This document shows positions 16,147-24,671 of a DNA stretch of 64,000 nucleotides, one piece after another. The stretch is from Novosphingobium terrae. Its GTDB lineage: Bacteria > Pseudomonadota > Alphaproteobacteria > Sphingomonadales > Sphingomonadaceae. Where the stretch lies: NCBI RefSeq assembly GCF_017163935.1, contig NZ_JABVZR010000001.1:3782001-3846000 (forward strand), given 5' to 3'. The notes under the pieces were generated by a model, which had not been told where the DNA came from, did no database searches, and saw only the letters and a list, made by a program, of their open reading frames with translations. Positions within the stretch are counted from its first letter, which is position 1, and every line of letters starts with the position of its first letter. The position numbers and the translations under genes were made by a program.

Positions 16147-17685
16147 ATGGCCTTCAACTCCTACGGCTTTGCCTTGTGCTTTCTGCCGCTGGTCTGGCTG
16201 GGCTGGTGGCTGGCCGGGCGCTTTGCGGGGCAGCGCGGGCGGCTGAGCGTGATCGTGGCCGCCGGCCTTGGCTTCTACGCCATGGCCAGCGCCTGGGCTT
16301 TGCCGGTGCTGCTGGCGTCTCTGGCGGGCAATTACGCCATCGCCCGGCTGATTGCGGCCAGTGAAGGCCAGACGCGCCACCGCTGGCTGGTGCTGGGGGT
16401 CAGCGCCAATGTGCTGGCGCTGCTGGCGTTCAAGTTCACCGGCTTTCTGGGCGTCAATCTGGGCTGGCTGATGGGCCGTCCGCCGCTGTGGCGCGATCTG
16501 GCGCTGCCGCTGGGGATTTCCTTCTTCACCTTCCAGCAGATTTCGCTGCTGGTCGATCTGGCGCGCGGGGTGGTGCGCGAGGTGCGAGCGCTGACCTATC
16601 TCGCCTCAATCCTGTTCTTCCCTTATCTGATCTCCGGCCCGATCACCTATTTCCGCGAATTCGCCCCCCAGATCGAGGCCGAGCCGCGCGAAACCGGACG
16701 CGATGCGATGGCGGGCATCACCCTCTTCACCATCGGCCTGTTCAAGAAGGCGGTGCTGGCCGACACGATGGCCCTGTGGGTTGACCCAATGTTTACCGAT
16801 GTCGCGGCGGGCCATCGCCCGGTGGCGGCGCAGGCCTGGGCGATGGTGATCGGCTTCCTGCTGCAGATGTATTTCGACTTCTCCGGCTATTCCGACATGG
16901 CGGCGGGCTGCGCGCGGCTGCTGGGGGTAAAACTGCCGCTCAACTTCTACTCGCCGATGCGCGTGACCAGCATCATGGACTGGTGGCGGCGCTGGCACAT
17001 GAGCCTTGGGCGCTTCGTCAATGACTACCTGTTCCAGTCGCTGGCGCTGCCGCTGACACGCTGGTCGGCGGGGCGCGGCTTCGGGCGCTGGGGGGTAACG
17101 GGCTTTGGCGTGCTGCTGCCCACGGCGATCTCGATGTTCGTGATCGGCGCGTGGCATGGGGGGGCATGGACCTACATCACCTTCGGCCTGCTGCATGCCT
17201 TCTACATGGTGGTGGCCGAGGCCTGGGTCTTTGCCCATAAGAAGAAGAAACGCGGCGCGCCGCCTCCGTCCCGCTGGGTGCTGCTGCGCGGCCATCTGCT
17301 CACCATGCTGGCGGTGCTGATCGCGCTGGTGCCCTTCCGTGCGCCCGATATGGCCAGCGCCTGGCTGCTGTGGGGCGCGATGAGCGGCCTCGCCCCCGGA
17401 AACTGGCTGACATGGCCCGTGCTGGCGCCCGTTGGAGGCGCCGTGGTGGCAGGCGAACTGGTGGCGGCGATGCTGATCGTCTACACTTTGCCCAACACCG
17501 CGCAGCTGCTTGACCAGCTTGAACCCTCGCTGCCCTTTGCCGGGGCGGCCAAGGTTTCACGGGGGCTGCTGCCCTTGCGCTGGCGGGCCGGGCTGGTCTG
17601 GGGGCTGGCGATGGGGGCGATGTTGCTGCTGGGGCTGGGTTTCGTCAGCCGGGGTGGCAACAGCTTCGTCTATTTCGGTTTTTGA
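16147..17685 (+). CDS. MBOAT-family membrane O-acyltransferase (DltB/AlgI-like)
   Basis: A 512-residue polytopic membrane enzyme. The family core is clear: FPYLISGPITYFREFAPQ, QMYFDFSGYSDMAAGCARLLG, MDWWRRWHMSLGRFVNDYLF, and the catalytic His in FVIGAWHGGAWTYITFGLLHAF (His337, with a second His about 350). AlgI, DltB and relatives accept an acyl group in or near the membrane and pass it to a periplasmic partner or polysaccharide. The gene sits between the ACP and an SGNH-fold protein, the same trio logic as DltC-DltB-DltD. Expected function: transmembrane transfer of an ACP-borne acyl group to the exported glycan. The acyl group itself is inferred, not seen. Confidence 0.88.
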   Translation: MAFNSYGFALCFLPLVWLGWWLAGRFAGQRGRLSVIVAAGLGFYAMASAWALPVLLASLAGNYAIARLIAASEGQTRHRWLVLGVSANVLALLAFKFTGFLGVNLGWLMGRPPLWRDLALPLGISFFTFQQISLLVDLARGVVREVRALTYLASILFFPYLISGPITYFREFAPQIEAEPRETGRDAMAGITLFTIGLFKKAVLADTMALWVDPMFTDVAAGHRPVAAQAWAMVIGFLLQMYFDFSGYSDMAAGCARLLGVKLPLNFYSPMRVTSIMDWWRRWHMSLGRFVNDYLFQSLALPLTRWSAGRGFGRWGVTGFGVLLPTAISMFVIGAWHGGAWTYITFGLLHAFYMVVAEAWVFAHKKKKRGAPPPSRWVLLRGHLLTMLAVLIALVPFRAPDMASAWLLWGAMSGLAPGNWLTWPVLAPVGGAVVAGELVAAMLIVYTLPNTAQLLDQLEPSLPFAGAAKVSRGLLPLRWRAGLVWGLAMGAMLLLGLGFVSRGGNSFVYFGF

Positions 17686-17702
17686 GCGGGAGGATGGCCA
17701 GC

Positions 17703-18785
17703 ATGACCCAGCCCGAACCGCAAACAGCCCCGCCCGGCACCGCGCTGTATCTGCTGGGCATGGTGGCGGGCTTTGCGGTGCTGCTGGCGGTGCTGCTCAC
17801 GCTGCCCTTCGACCGCTATATCGCCGCCCAGCGCGCCGCTGGCAGCGAGATGTTCCACGCCCGCTGGGTCTATGAGCGCATCCATTTCGACCCCGCCCCC
17901 ATCGACGTGGCGATCATCGGCTCATCCCGGCTGGAATCGGGGATCAGCCCCGGCCTGCTGCAGCAATTGCTGAGCGCCAAGCTGGGCCGCACGGTGCATG
18001 TCGCCAATCTCTCGGTGGTGCAGGCCGGGCGCGACTATCACGATCTGCTGGTGCATGATCTGCTGAACGCCCATCCCGAGGTCCGCCTGCTGGTGCTGAC
18101 CGACGATGGCTTCATGGTCTATTCGCACCCCATGTTTCAGGAGATGGCCAGCCCCGGCCAGATCGCCTCGGCCCCGCTGCTGGTGAACAAGTTCTATGTC
18201 TCCAACCTGCTGGCGGTGCCCTATCGCAATCTGCTCAATGCGGCGGAACAGGTGGCGCCCGGCTGGTTTGGCGTGGACCGTGCTTTCCGGCCCGAAGCCT
18301 ATCTCGGCACCGACCTCGACCGCACCTTGGGCTATCGCCTGCCCGATGGCCATTGGCGCAACGGCAATGCCACCATGCCGCTGGCGCAGATGCAGGCGCG
18401 AGCGCAGGCCAGTCTGGCCACACAGAACCGCTTCACGATTTCGCATTTGCCCTTCCTCCCGGAGGACATGCAGCTGGCGATCGATCATCATTACATGCAG
18501 TCGATCGCCGATCTGGCGCGGCAACGCCATGTGGCGCTGGCCTTTGTCGGCCTGCCGATGTTCGGTCCCACGGATCTGCCGCGCAACCCGCGTTATTTCA
18601 GCCGCTTCGGCCCCGATTTCCTGCCGACCGCATGGCGCAATGATGCCGCGCTCTATCAGGATGACACCCATCTCAACCGCGCCGGAGCCATCCTTGCCAC
18701 GCATTATCTCGCGGACAGGCTGGCCGGGTTGATCCCTCCCCCTCCGGCGCGCGCTCCGCAGCAAGGACCAAGCCATGGCCGATAA
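17703..18785 (+). CDS. Membrane-anchored SGNH/DltD-AlgX-like protein, partner of the MBOAT enzyme
   Basis: A 360-residue protein with one N-terminal membrane helix (about residues 14-35) and a periplasmic SGNH-hydrolase-like domain. The block I equivalent is VAIIGSSRLESG (about 69-80, with Ser74 or Ser75), and the C-terminal catalytic pair Asp-x-x-His is in DDTHLNRAGA (about 320-323). ATG 17703 is chosen because GGGAGG lies 9 nt upstream; an ATG at 17694 is too close to it. DltD and AlgX/AlgJ-like proteins receive acyl groups from MBOAT enzymes and act on the extracytoplasmic polymer, which fits the order ACP-MBOAT-SGNH here. Sequence similarity to named members is low, so the substrate is open. 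Confidence 0.72.
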   Translation: MTQPEPQTAPPGTALYLLGMVAGFAVLLAVLLTLPFDRYIAAQRAAGSEMFHARWVYERIHFDPAPIDVAIIGSSRLESGISPGLLQQLLSAKLGRTVHVANLSVVQAGRDYHDLLVHDLLNAHPEVRLLVLTDDGFMVYSHPMFQEMASPGQIASAPLLVNKFYVSNLLAVPYRNLLNAAEQVAPGWFGVDRAFRPEAYLGTDLDRTLGYRLPDGHWRNGNATMPLAQMQARAQASLATQNRFTISHLPFLPEDMQLAIDHHYMQSIADLARQRHVALAFVGLPMFGPTDLPRNPRYFSRFGPDFLPTAWRNDAALYQDDTHLNRAGAILATHYLADRLAGLIPPPPARAPQQGPSHGR

Positions 18786-19968
18786 CGTTTCGTCGCAGGT
18801 GGTCTTCGCCATCACCCACACCACGCCGGGCGGCCTGCGCGAAATCTGGCAGGATGTGGCCCATGGGCTGAGCGGGCGCGGTTTCCGGACCGGCCTGCTG
18901 GGCCTCTACCCCCAAGCCGCAGAGGAAGCCGCTGAAGCCCAAAGCGACGGCTGGCAGTTCATCGCCCCCAGCCCGCTGCGAAGTGCCGCCGCTGGTCTGG
19001 CCTTGCTGGCCGCCACGATTGGCTGGCTGCGTCGCCACAGGCCTCACGTGGTGATCACCGCCATGCCGCTGGCCAATGTGCTGTTTCCGCTGGCCGCCAC
19101 GCTGGCCGGGGTGCGGACGAAGGTGGTGCTCTCGCATCACACGCCTGCCTTCACCTATCAGGGCGCGCTCAACCGGATCGACCGCTGGACGGGCTGCCTG
19201 CCCTGCGTCGCGGCCATCGTCAGCGTGTCGGACGCGGTGGGCATTTCCTTCGACAGCTGGCCCAAACGCTATCGCGCCAAGCGCCGCACCATCCACAATG
19301 CCCTGCCCGAGGGGGTGGAACGCATGGTCGATGCCATCGCCGCAGACCATCAGCGGACAAGCGCCACGCAAGGCCTGATCGTGGCGGTGGGGCGCCTGTC
19401 CCGCCAGAAGAACCACCCCCAACTGATCCGCGCCATGGCCCTGCTCCCCAAGGCCCGGCTGGAGATCATCGGCGCGGGCGAAGACGAAGCCGAATTGCGC
19501 GCCCTGATCGCGCAACTGAAGCTGGAAGACCGCGTTTCCCTGCTGGGCCAGATGCCGCGCGAAGAGGCCTTGCGCCGCGCCGCTCAGGCCGATGTTTTCG
19601 CGCAGGTCAGCCTGTTTGAAGGGCACAGTCTGGCCCTGATCGAGGCCGCGCGCCTCGGCCTGCCGCTGGTGGTCTCGCAGGTGCCGGTGCAGATCGAGGG
19701 CGTCACCGGAGAGGATGGCGCGCTTTGCGGCCTCACCGTGCCGCTCGACGATCCGCAGGCGCTTGCCCGTGCGCTGGGCAGCCTGCTGGATGATCCGGCC
19801 ACCTATCGCCTCTGGGCGGAGCGTTCGGCACGGCTGGGCATGATGCGCGGCAGCCGGGCACTGATCGACCGCTATGTGGCGCTGCTCGGCGAACATGGCA
19901 TCGCGCCGCAACACGCGGCAACCGGCGCCGAGACCGGCATGGCTTTCAGGGAGGTCGCCAAGGCATGA
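18775..19968 (+). CDS. Glycosyltransferase family 4
   Basis: A 397-residue GT-B glycosyltransferase. The N-terminal part has VFAITHTTPGGLREIWQDVA and HRPHVVITAMPLANVL; the C-terminal donor domain has VAVGRLSRQKNHPQLIRAM, LEIIGAGEDEAELRAL, and VSLFEGHSLALIEAARLGLPLVVS with the conserved glutamates. It overlaps the SGNH gene by 11 nt and the polymerase gene by 4 nt, so it belongs to the same transcription unit. Sugar specificity is unknown. Confidence 0.85.
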   Translation: MADNVSSQVVFAITHTTPGGLREIWQDVAHGLSGRGFRTGLLGLYPQAAEEAAEAQSDGWQFIAPSPLRSAAAGLALLAATIGWLRRHRPHVVITAMPLANVLFPLAATLAGVRTKVVLSHHTPAFTYQGALNRIDRWTGCLPCVAAIVSVSDAVGISFDSWPKRYRAKRRTIHNALPEGVERMVDAIAADHQRTSATQGLIVAVGRLSRQKNHPQLIRAMALLPKARLEIIGAGEDEAELRALIAQLKLEDRVSLLGQMPREEALRRAAQADVFAQVSLFEGHSLALIEAARLGLPLVVSQVPVQIEGVTGEDGALCGLTVPLDDPQALARALGSLLDDPATYRLWAERSARLGMMRGSRALIDRYVALLGEHGIAPQHAATGAETGMAFREVAKA

Positions 19969-21302
19969 CCAGCATCACCGACAGCCGTACAGCCGCCGCA
20001 AGGGGCAGACAAACCCCGCGCAGCTTCGCGCCGCCCGTCAAGGATATGTGGCGCCTGCGCTGGTCGGCCTTCTGCCTCTCGGCCTTCCTGCTCTTCGAGA
20101 TGATCGACATGAACGGGTTGATGGGCGGCGTCGGCGATCCGCATGCGGGCGACGGCAGCAGCGTCAACCAGATCATCGTGATCGCCGTTGTCGGCATGAT
20201 GGCCCTGTGCTGCTGGCGGCCCAGCCGGATGGAGGCCAATATTGCGATCCCCTGGCCGTTGCTGGGCCTTTTCGCCTATTGCCTCTTTACGCTGGCCTGG
20301 TCCGACGTGCCGCTGATCGGCTTTCGGCGGCTGGTGCTGGCGGTGATGTCGATGTGGCTGCTGTTCCGCTGTGTGAACGAGCTGGGCTATGGCCGCACCC
20401 TGTTCTATATCCGCGCGGTGATGATCGCGTTGTTGGCCGCCAATTATCTGGCGGTGATGTTCAGCCCGCATGGCATCCACGGCTATGTCTTCGGCGATGC
20501 CTCCACCGAGGCGGGCAGCTGGCGCGGCGCCATGATCCACAAGAACATCGCCGGCCCCGCCTGCGCGCTGACAGTGATGTTCTTCGCTTTCGACCGGCGC
20601 ACCATGCCGGTGATGCTGCGCAATGCGGTGCTGGGTGCCGTGGTGATCTTCCTGTGGTTCACCCAGTCCAAATCATCGATGAGCAGCCTCGCCATCGCCC
20701 TGCTGTGCGGCTACGGCGTGCGCTTTCTGCGCATCAGCAAGGGATCGCAGACGCTGATCTATGTCGGGCTGGCACTCGCGCTCATGCTGGCCATCGGCGG
20801 CGTGTTCTACAGCGATGCGCTGGAGCAGCTGGACGATCCCAATGCCTTTACCGGCCGCATGCAGATCTGGCTGGCGCTGATCCTTTACACCAAGCAGCAT
20901 CTGTGGACGGGGGCCGGTTTCGCCTCCTTCTGGCAGGTGGGCGCGGCCAGCCCGATCCTGCATCTGACCAACGGCTGGGTGGCCGAGGAGGCGCCCGCCG
21001 GGCACAATGGCTATCTCGATCTGCTGGTGACGATCGGCCTGCCGGGCGCGATCCTTGGCGTGGTCGTGCTGCTGCTGGCCCCCGCCCAGCGCCTGATGCT
21101 GGCCGAGGGCATGCCCGCGCAGAGCCGCTCTCTGCTGTTCTCGGTGATCGTCTTCTGCATCTGCAACAATTTCGCCGAGAGCGAGCTGATCGGCGGCATG
21201 CTGATCGACCAGATGTTCCTCTCGATCGTGCTGGCGCTGATCCCGCTGGCCATGCACATGGGCGCGCGCAGACTGCCCGCGCCCCGGCCCCAAACGCCAT
21301 AA
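19965..21302 (+). CDS. O-antigen ligase/polymerase (Wzy/WaaL) family membrane protein
   Basis: A 445-residue protein with about ten membrane segments and the large periplasmic loop typical of Wzy_C/WaaL proteins: GSWRGAMIHKNIAGP, then a loop region with WTGAGFASFWQ and the hallmark His in AGHNGYLDLLVTIGLPGAIL. In a Wzx/Wzy locus this most likely polymerises the repeat units on the periplasmic side; a ligase role cannot be excluded from sequence. It is the last gene of the + strand glycosyltransferase operon (11203-21302) and is followed by a strong hairpin shared with the convergent phosphoesterase. Confidence 0.85.
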   Translation: MTSITDSRTAAARGRQTPRSFAPPVKDMWRLRWSAFCLSAFLLFEMIDMNGLMGGVGDPHAGDGSSVNQIIVIAVVGMMALCCWRPSRMEANIAIPWPLLGLFAYCLFTLAWSDVPLIGFRRLVLAVMSMWLLFRCVNELGYGRTLFYIRAVMIALLAANYLAVMFSPHGIHGYVFGDASTEAGSWRGAMIHKNIAGPACALTVMFFAFDRRTMPVMLRNAVLGAVVIFLWFTQSKSSMSSLAIALLCGYGVRFLRISKGSQTLIYVGLALALMLAIGGVFYSDALEQLDDPNAFTGRMQIWLALILYTKQHLWTGAGFASFWQVGAASPILHLTNGWVAEEAPAGHNGYLDLLVTIGLPGAILGVVVLLLAPAQRLMLAEGMPAQSRSLLFSVIVFCICNNFAESELIGGMLIDQMFLSIVLALIPLAMHMGARRLPAPRPQTP

Positions 21303-21308
21303 AGCGAA

Positions 21309-21337
21309 GGCCGGGCGGAGTTTTATTCCGCCCGGCC
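21309..21337. terminator. Bidirectional hairpin between convergent genes
   Basis: An 11-bp perfect stem GGCCGGGCGGA / TCCGCCCGGCC around a GTTTTAT loop, 6 nt after the polymerase stop and 9 nt from the phosphoesterase stop. No long T tract follows, but position and stem strength support a transcription end for both genes. Confidence 0.75.
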
Positions 21338-21346
21338 CCGTATCCC

Positions 21347-23020
21347 TTACGCCAGATCCAGCGCGGCGGTCAGATCGCCCGGCTTGCTGCCCTCGGCAGC
21401 CTGCATGGCGATGTCGCGGTCAGCCAGACCCGGCAGCATTTCCAGCCCCCAGCGGCGCGTGATGAAGCGCAGGATCGAGCCCGTGTCATAGACCGTGTGA
21501 TCGACATGGCCCTTCTTGGCATGCGGGCTGACGATCACGGCGGGAATGCGCGTGCCCGGGCCCCAGCGGTCGGCTTTTGGTGGGGCGATATGATCCCACC
21601 AGCCGCCGTTTTCATCGAAGGTGATCACCACCAGCATCTTGCCCCATTGCGGGCTCTTGCGCAGCGCGTCGATCATCACCGCCAGATGCTGATCGCCCGC
21701 CTCCACATCGGAGTAGCCGGCATGCATGTTGAGGTTGCCCTGCGGCTTGTAGAAGGTGACCGCCGGCAGCTTGCCCGCCGCAATATCGGCCAGCAGCTTG
21801 TTGGTGCGCGGGCTCTCGCCCTCGCCCGCATCGCGCAGATGCTCCTCACGGTCGGCGGTGCCGGGGGCAAAGCGGCTGTAATAGTTGAAGGGCTGGTGGT
21901 GGACCTGAAAGCTGGCCTTGCCCGCGAAATCGGGCGTGGTGCCACCGGCCATAGCCGTGCCCCAGCCGCCGCTGTACCAGGCCCAGGTCACGCCCTTGTC
22001 GCTCAGCACATCGCCGATGGTCTTGTGAGTCTGCGGGATCAGCGTGCTGGGGCTGGTCCAGTCGGCATAGCCGGGCTTGGCCGGGTCCAGCTTGTAGGCG
22101 GGCGCATAGGGCGGGGTCATGGTGTTGACCGCGTAGAAATCCGGCGTCAGCACATTGGTGGTGAACTTGGCCGGGCCCTCCATCGCGCTGGCGGGCGAGC
22201 CTTCGCGCAGCATGGGGCGCAGGCCCTTGGGATCGCCGGGATCAAGCTTGGTGATGCCGCCCTTGGCCGGGCTCTTGTCCGCCTCGGGATAGAAGGGTGG
22301 GCGGGCCGCGATCAGATACTGGTGGTTGACGAAGGAGCCGCCAAACACGCCCATGAAGAAGTTGTCGCACAGGGTGAATTCGCGGGCGATGGTCCACAGG
22401 CGCAGCTTGGCCGAGGCCTCGCCATAATGGCCCATCACCAGAGCGCCGGAATCGCCCCAGGCCACAAAGCCATCGTTCTTGCCATCGTTGATCTGCAGCT
22501 GGTTGTTGTAGAAGGCATGGACCAGATCGCGCGTCACCACGCCATGCGGCAGCGGATCGCCCTGGGGCGTCTTGAGCGCGAAAGGCGCATTGGCCAGGCC
22601 GGTGATATCGCCCTGAGCGATCAGATACTCCTTGTGCTCCACCACCTGCTTGTCGGGCACCATGCCGTTCCAGATCGGCGGCAGGGTCTTGAGCGGCGTG
22701 CCGTCACGGTCGCGCTGCTTGTAGGTCTCGGGATCGACCACCGAGAGCGGCACCTGAAGGCCGGGAAAATCGGCAAAGAGATTGTTGAAGCTGCGGTTCT
22801 CGCAGAAGATCACCACAACGTTCTCGATCTTCTCGCGCAGCGCGGCATCCACCGCGCCGTCCGACAGGGCCCCGCCGGTCAGCACCTTGCGGCGCGTGGT
22901 GGCGGCCTGCGCCGGGCTCTCCACCGAGGCGGCGCCGATGGCGGCGGCGATGCCGCCCAGCACCAGTCGGCGATCGGGGTTGAAAGAGGTGTCGTTCTGC
23001 GGGGGAGTCTTGTCGGTCAT
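21347..23020 (-). CDS. Tat-exported phosphoesterase (AcpA/phospholipase C superfamily)
   Basis: A 557-residue enzyme of the phosphoesterase family that includes acid phosphatase AcpA and phospholipase C. The N-terminus has a twin-arginine-type signal (NPDRRLVLGGIAAA, about residues 14-27) ending near SPAQA, so a folded periplasmic protein is expected. Catalytic features: the VVIFCENRSFNNLF metal/nucleophile region, GVVTRDLVHAFYNNQ, and the C-terminal VVITFDENGGWWDHIAPP motif. Substrate (phosphate monoester or phospholipid) cannot be told. It lies inside the polysaccharide region, reads opposite to it, and may simply be an inserted neighbour or serve phosphate scavenging. The symporter gene lies upstream on the same strand. 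Confidence 0.85.
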   Translation of the reverse strand: MTDKTPPQNDTSFNPDRRLVLGGIAAAIGAASVESPAQAATTRRKVLTGGALSDGAVDAALREKIENVVVIFCENRSFNNLFADFPGLQVPLSVVDPETYKQRDRDGTPLKTLPPIWNGMVPDKQVVEHKEYLIAQGDITGLANAPFALKTPQGDPLPHGVVTRDLVHAFYNNQLQINDGKNDGFVAWGDSGALVMGHYGEASAKLRLWTIAREFTLCDNFFMGVFGGSFVNHQYLIAARPPFYPEADKSPAKGGITKLDPGDPKGLRPMLREGSPASAMEGPAKFTTNVLTPDFYAVNTMTPPYAPAYKLDPAKPGYADWTSPSTLIPQTHKTIGDVLSDKGVTWAWYSGGWGTAMAGGTTPDFAGKASFQVHHQPFNYYSRFAPGTADREEHLRDAGEGESPRTNKLLADIAAGKLPAVTFYKPQGNLNMHAGYSDVEAGDQHLAVMIDALRKSPQWGKMLVVITFDENGGWWDHIAPPKADRWGPGTRIPAVIVSPHAKKGHVDHTVYDTGSILRFITRRWGLEMLPGLADRDIAMQAAEGSKPGDLTAALDLA

Positions 23021-23089
23021 GAAATCTCTTTAGCCTGAAGTGCGGCGCAGCCTAGCGGCGAAATATGGCAGATTGGCGCAGCAAGACCA

Positions 23090-24316
23090 TTACGCCTTTC
23101 GCCGCATCAGCCTTGCCACCAGCGTGGCAGCGGTGAGGTCTCCGGTCACCGTGGAGGCGGTGATGATCGGATCGGGCAGAGCGATCACCGCGATATAGAG
23201 CGGCATGATTGCCAGCGGCGCGCCCAGCACCTGCAGGCCCGGCGCATAGAAAGCATAGATCACCGCCGCCCCCGGCAGGCCACCCGCCGTCATCGAGCCC
23301 AGCACCACCGCCACGCCCGCCAGCATCAGTTGCGTCAGCGTCGGTTCGATCCCCGCCGCATGCGCCGCCACCAGCACGGCGGGAATGGCATTGGCCACCG
23401 TGCCCATGCGGAACACCGACACCGCCATGGGGATCACCAGACCCGCCACATCCTCGGGCAGGCGCAGCTTTTCCAGCGCCACCTCCAGCATCACCGGCGT
23501 CGAGGCCATTGACGACGACGTGCCCGCCGCCATCGCCTGCGCCGGGGCCACGGCGGCGGCAAAGCGGCTCAGCCTCTCGGCACCAAGCACCGCCACCAGC
23601 AGATAGCACACCAGCGCCATCACCACGCTGTTACCAAGGCACAGCGCCACGAAGATCGCCAGCATCCGCGCCACCGCGAGGCCGGAGGTCGTCGCCAGAC
23701 CCAGCGCCAGAATGAAGATGCCGATGGGCGCGGCCACCAGCACCCAGTCGACGATCACCATCATCGCCTGCGCCACCTGACCCAGCGTGGCGGGCAAGGT
23801 GGACGCCTTCCCCTGCCCGTCCTTCAGCCGCGCAATCGCCAGCCCGAAAGCCAACGCAAAGATCACCAGCGGAAAGATCTGCCCATTGGCCGCCGCCGCC
23901 ACCGGATTGTCCGGAATGATCGCCAGCAACTGCTCGGCAAAGGAGGGCAGCTTCTGCCCCGGCGTATCCGCCAGCCCCGCCAGAGCATGCGGCGGCACCG
24001 GCCAGAGATGCAGCACCGTCTCGGTGGTGATGGTGCAGATCACCGCCGTCAGCCCCAGCAGCGCCACGAACACCGCCAGCGTCGTGCCGATCAACCGCCC
24101 GCCGCGACCACCCGCCACCGCATCCGCCGCGCCATGCGCCACCATCGCGAAGACCAGCGGGATCAACGTCATCTGCAAGGCGCGCACCCACATCTGCCCC
24201 AAAGGCTGGATCGCGCTGACCCCCGCCAGCAGGCTTTCGTGGCCATAGGCGCGGATCGCCAGACCCACGGCAAGGCCCAGCACAAGGGACAGCAGAATCG
24301 ATTGGGTACGCGTCAT
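23090..24316 (-). CDS. Dicarboxylate/amino acid:cation symporter (DAACS family)
   Basis: A 408-residue inner-membrane symporter of the GltP/DctA family that imports dicarboxylates or acidic amino acids with H+ or Na+. Seen: MTLIPLVFAMVAHG in the N-terminal half, the Ser-rich hairpin motif GTSSSMASTPVMLEV, and the terminal PDPIITASTVTGDL motif. Length is slightly short but normal for the family. It is transcribed toward the phosphoesterase gene, 69 nt away. Upstream lies repeat copy 4, separated from the start by about 100 nt. Nothing connects it directly to polysaccharide synthesis. Confidence 0.88.
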   Translation of the reverse strand: MTRTQSILLSLVLGLAVGLAIRAYGHESLLAGVSAIQPLGQMWVRALQMTLIPLVFAMVAHGAADAVAGGRGGRLIGTTLAVFVALLGLTAVICTITTETVLHLWPVPPHALAGLADTPGQKLPSFAEQLLAIIPDNPVAAAANGQIFPLVIFALAFGLAIARLKDGQGKASTLPATLGQVAQAMMVIVDWVLVAAPIGIFILALGLATTSGLAVARMLAIFVALCLGNSVVMALVCYLLVAVLGAERLSRFAAAVAPAQAMAAGTSSSMASTPVMLEVALEKLRLPEDVAGLVIPMAVSVFRMGTVANAIPAVLVAAHAAGIEPTLTQLMLAGVAVVLGSMTAGGLPGAAVIYAFYAPGLQVLGAPLAIMPLYIAVIALPDPIITASTVTGDLTAATLVARLMRRKA

Positions 24317-24416
24317 GAAAGCTTCCGGAAAATCACGAAGCGATGGCGTTTAGGCCGAGTGGATCGGTAGGGGAAGGGGAAGTAAGGTTTTTAGGGGCAG
24401 GAAGAAAAGAGAAGAT

Positions 24417-24652
24417 GCGAGGGGGTTACCCCCTCGCGCTCCCATGACGTCTTCCGACGAAAGGGCAGCAGCACCCGATCCCCGCGCCCAGCCTCTCCAC
24501 ATGCGCGATGCAGAGCGCCGCAGGCAGTCAAGTGTATGAACGATGAGCTGTGCTGGCGGCTTTCAAGCCTGCGGCGCGGCAATCTGGGCGCAACACCGAA
24601 CCCTATACGCAACGTAGACAAACCCGGGAGCGCGAGGGTGTAACACCCTCGC
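24417..24652 (-). repeat. Dual-hairpin intergenic repeat, copy 4 (inverted)
   Basis: A 236-bp element in the opposite orientation to copies 1-3. The left (B-end) hairpin 24417-24437 has arms GCGAGGGGG/CCCCCTCGC; the right (A-end) hairpin 24632-24652 has arms GCGAGGGTG/CACCCTCGC. Read on the minus strand it shows GCTCCCGGGTTT, GTCTACGTTGCG, GGGTTCGG, CGCCGCAGGCTTGAAA, TGCCTGCGGCGC, GTGGAGAGG and GTCGGAAGACGTCATGGG, close to copy 2. The A end faces the 3' end of the tyrosine autokinase gene, 19 nt after its stop. The remaining 24317-24416 should hold the symporter promoter, but none is clear by eye. Confidence 0.9.
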
Positions 24653-24671
24653 ATTTCCCTTCTAAACCTTC

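Noticed and set aside
19874..23038. 1054-residue + strand frame across the polymerase and phosphoesterase genes
   Set aside because: It overlaps two genes with clear families in other frames, and its product has no family features.
21347..24316. Phosphoesterase and symporter as parts of polysaccharide synthesis
   Set aside because: Opposite strand, no functional link visible. Treated as passengers within the locus.
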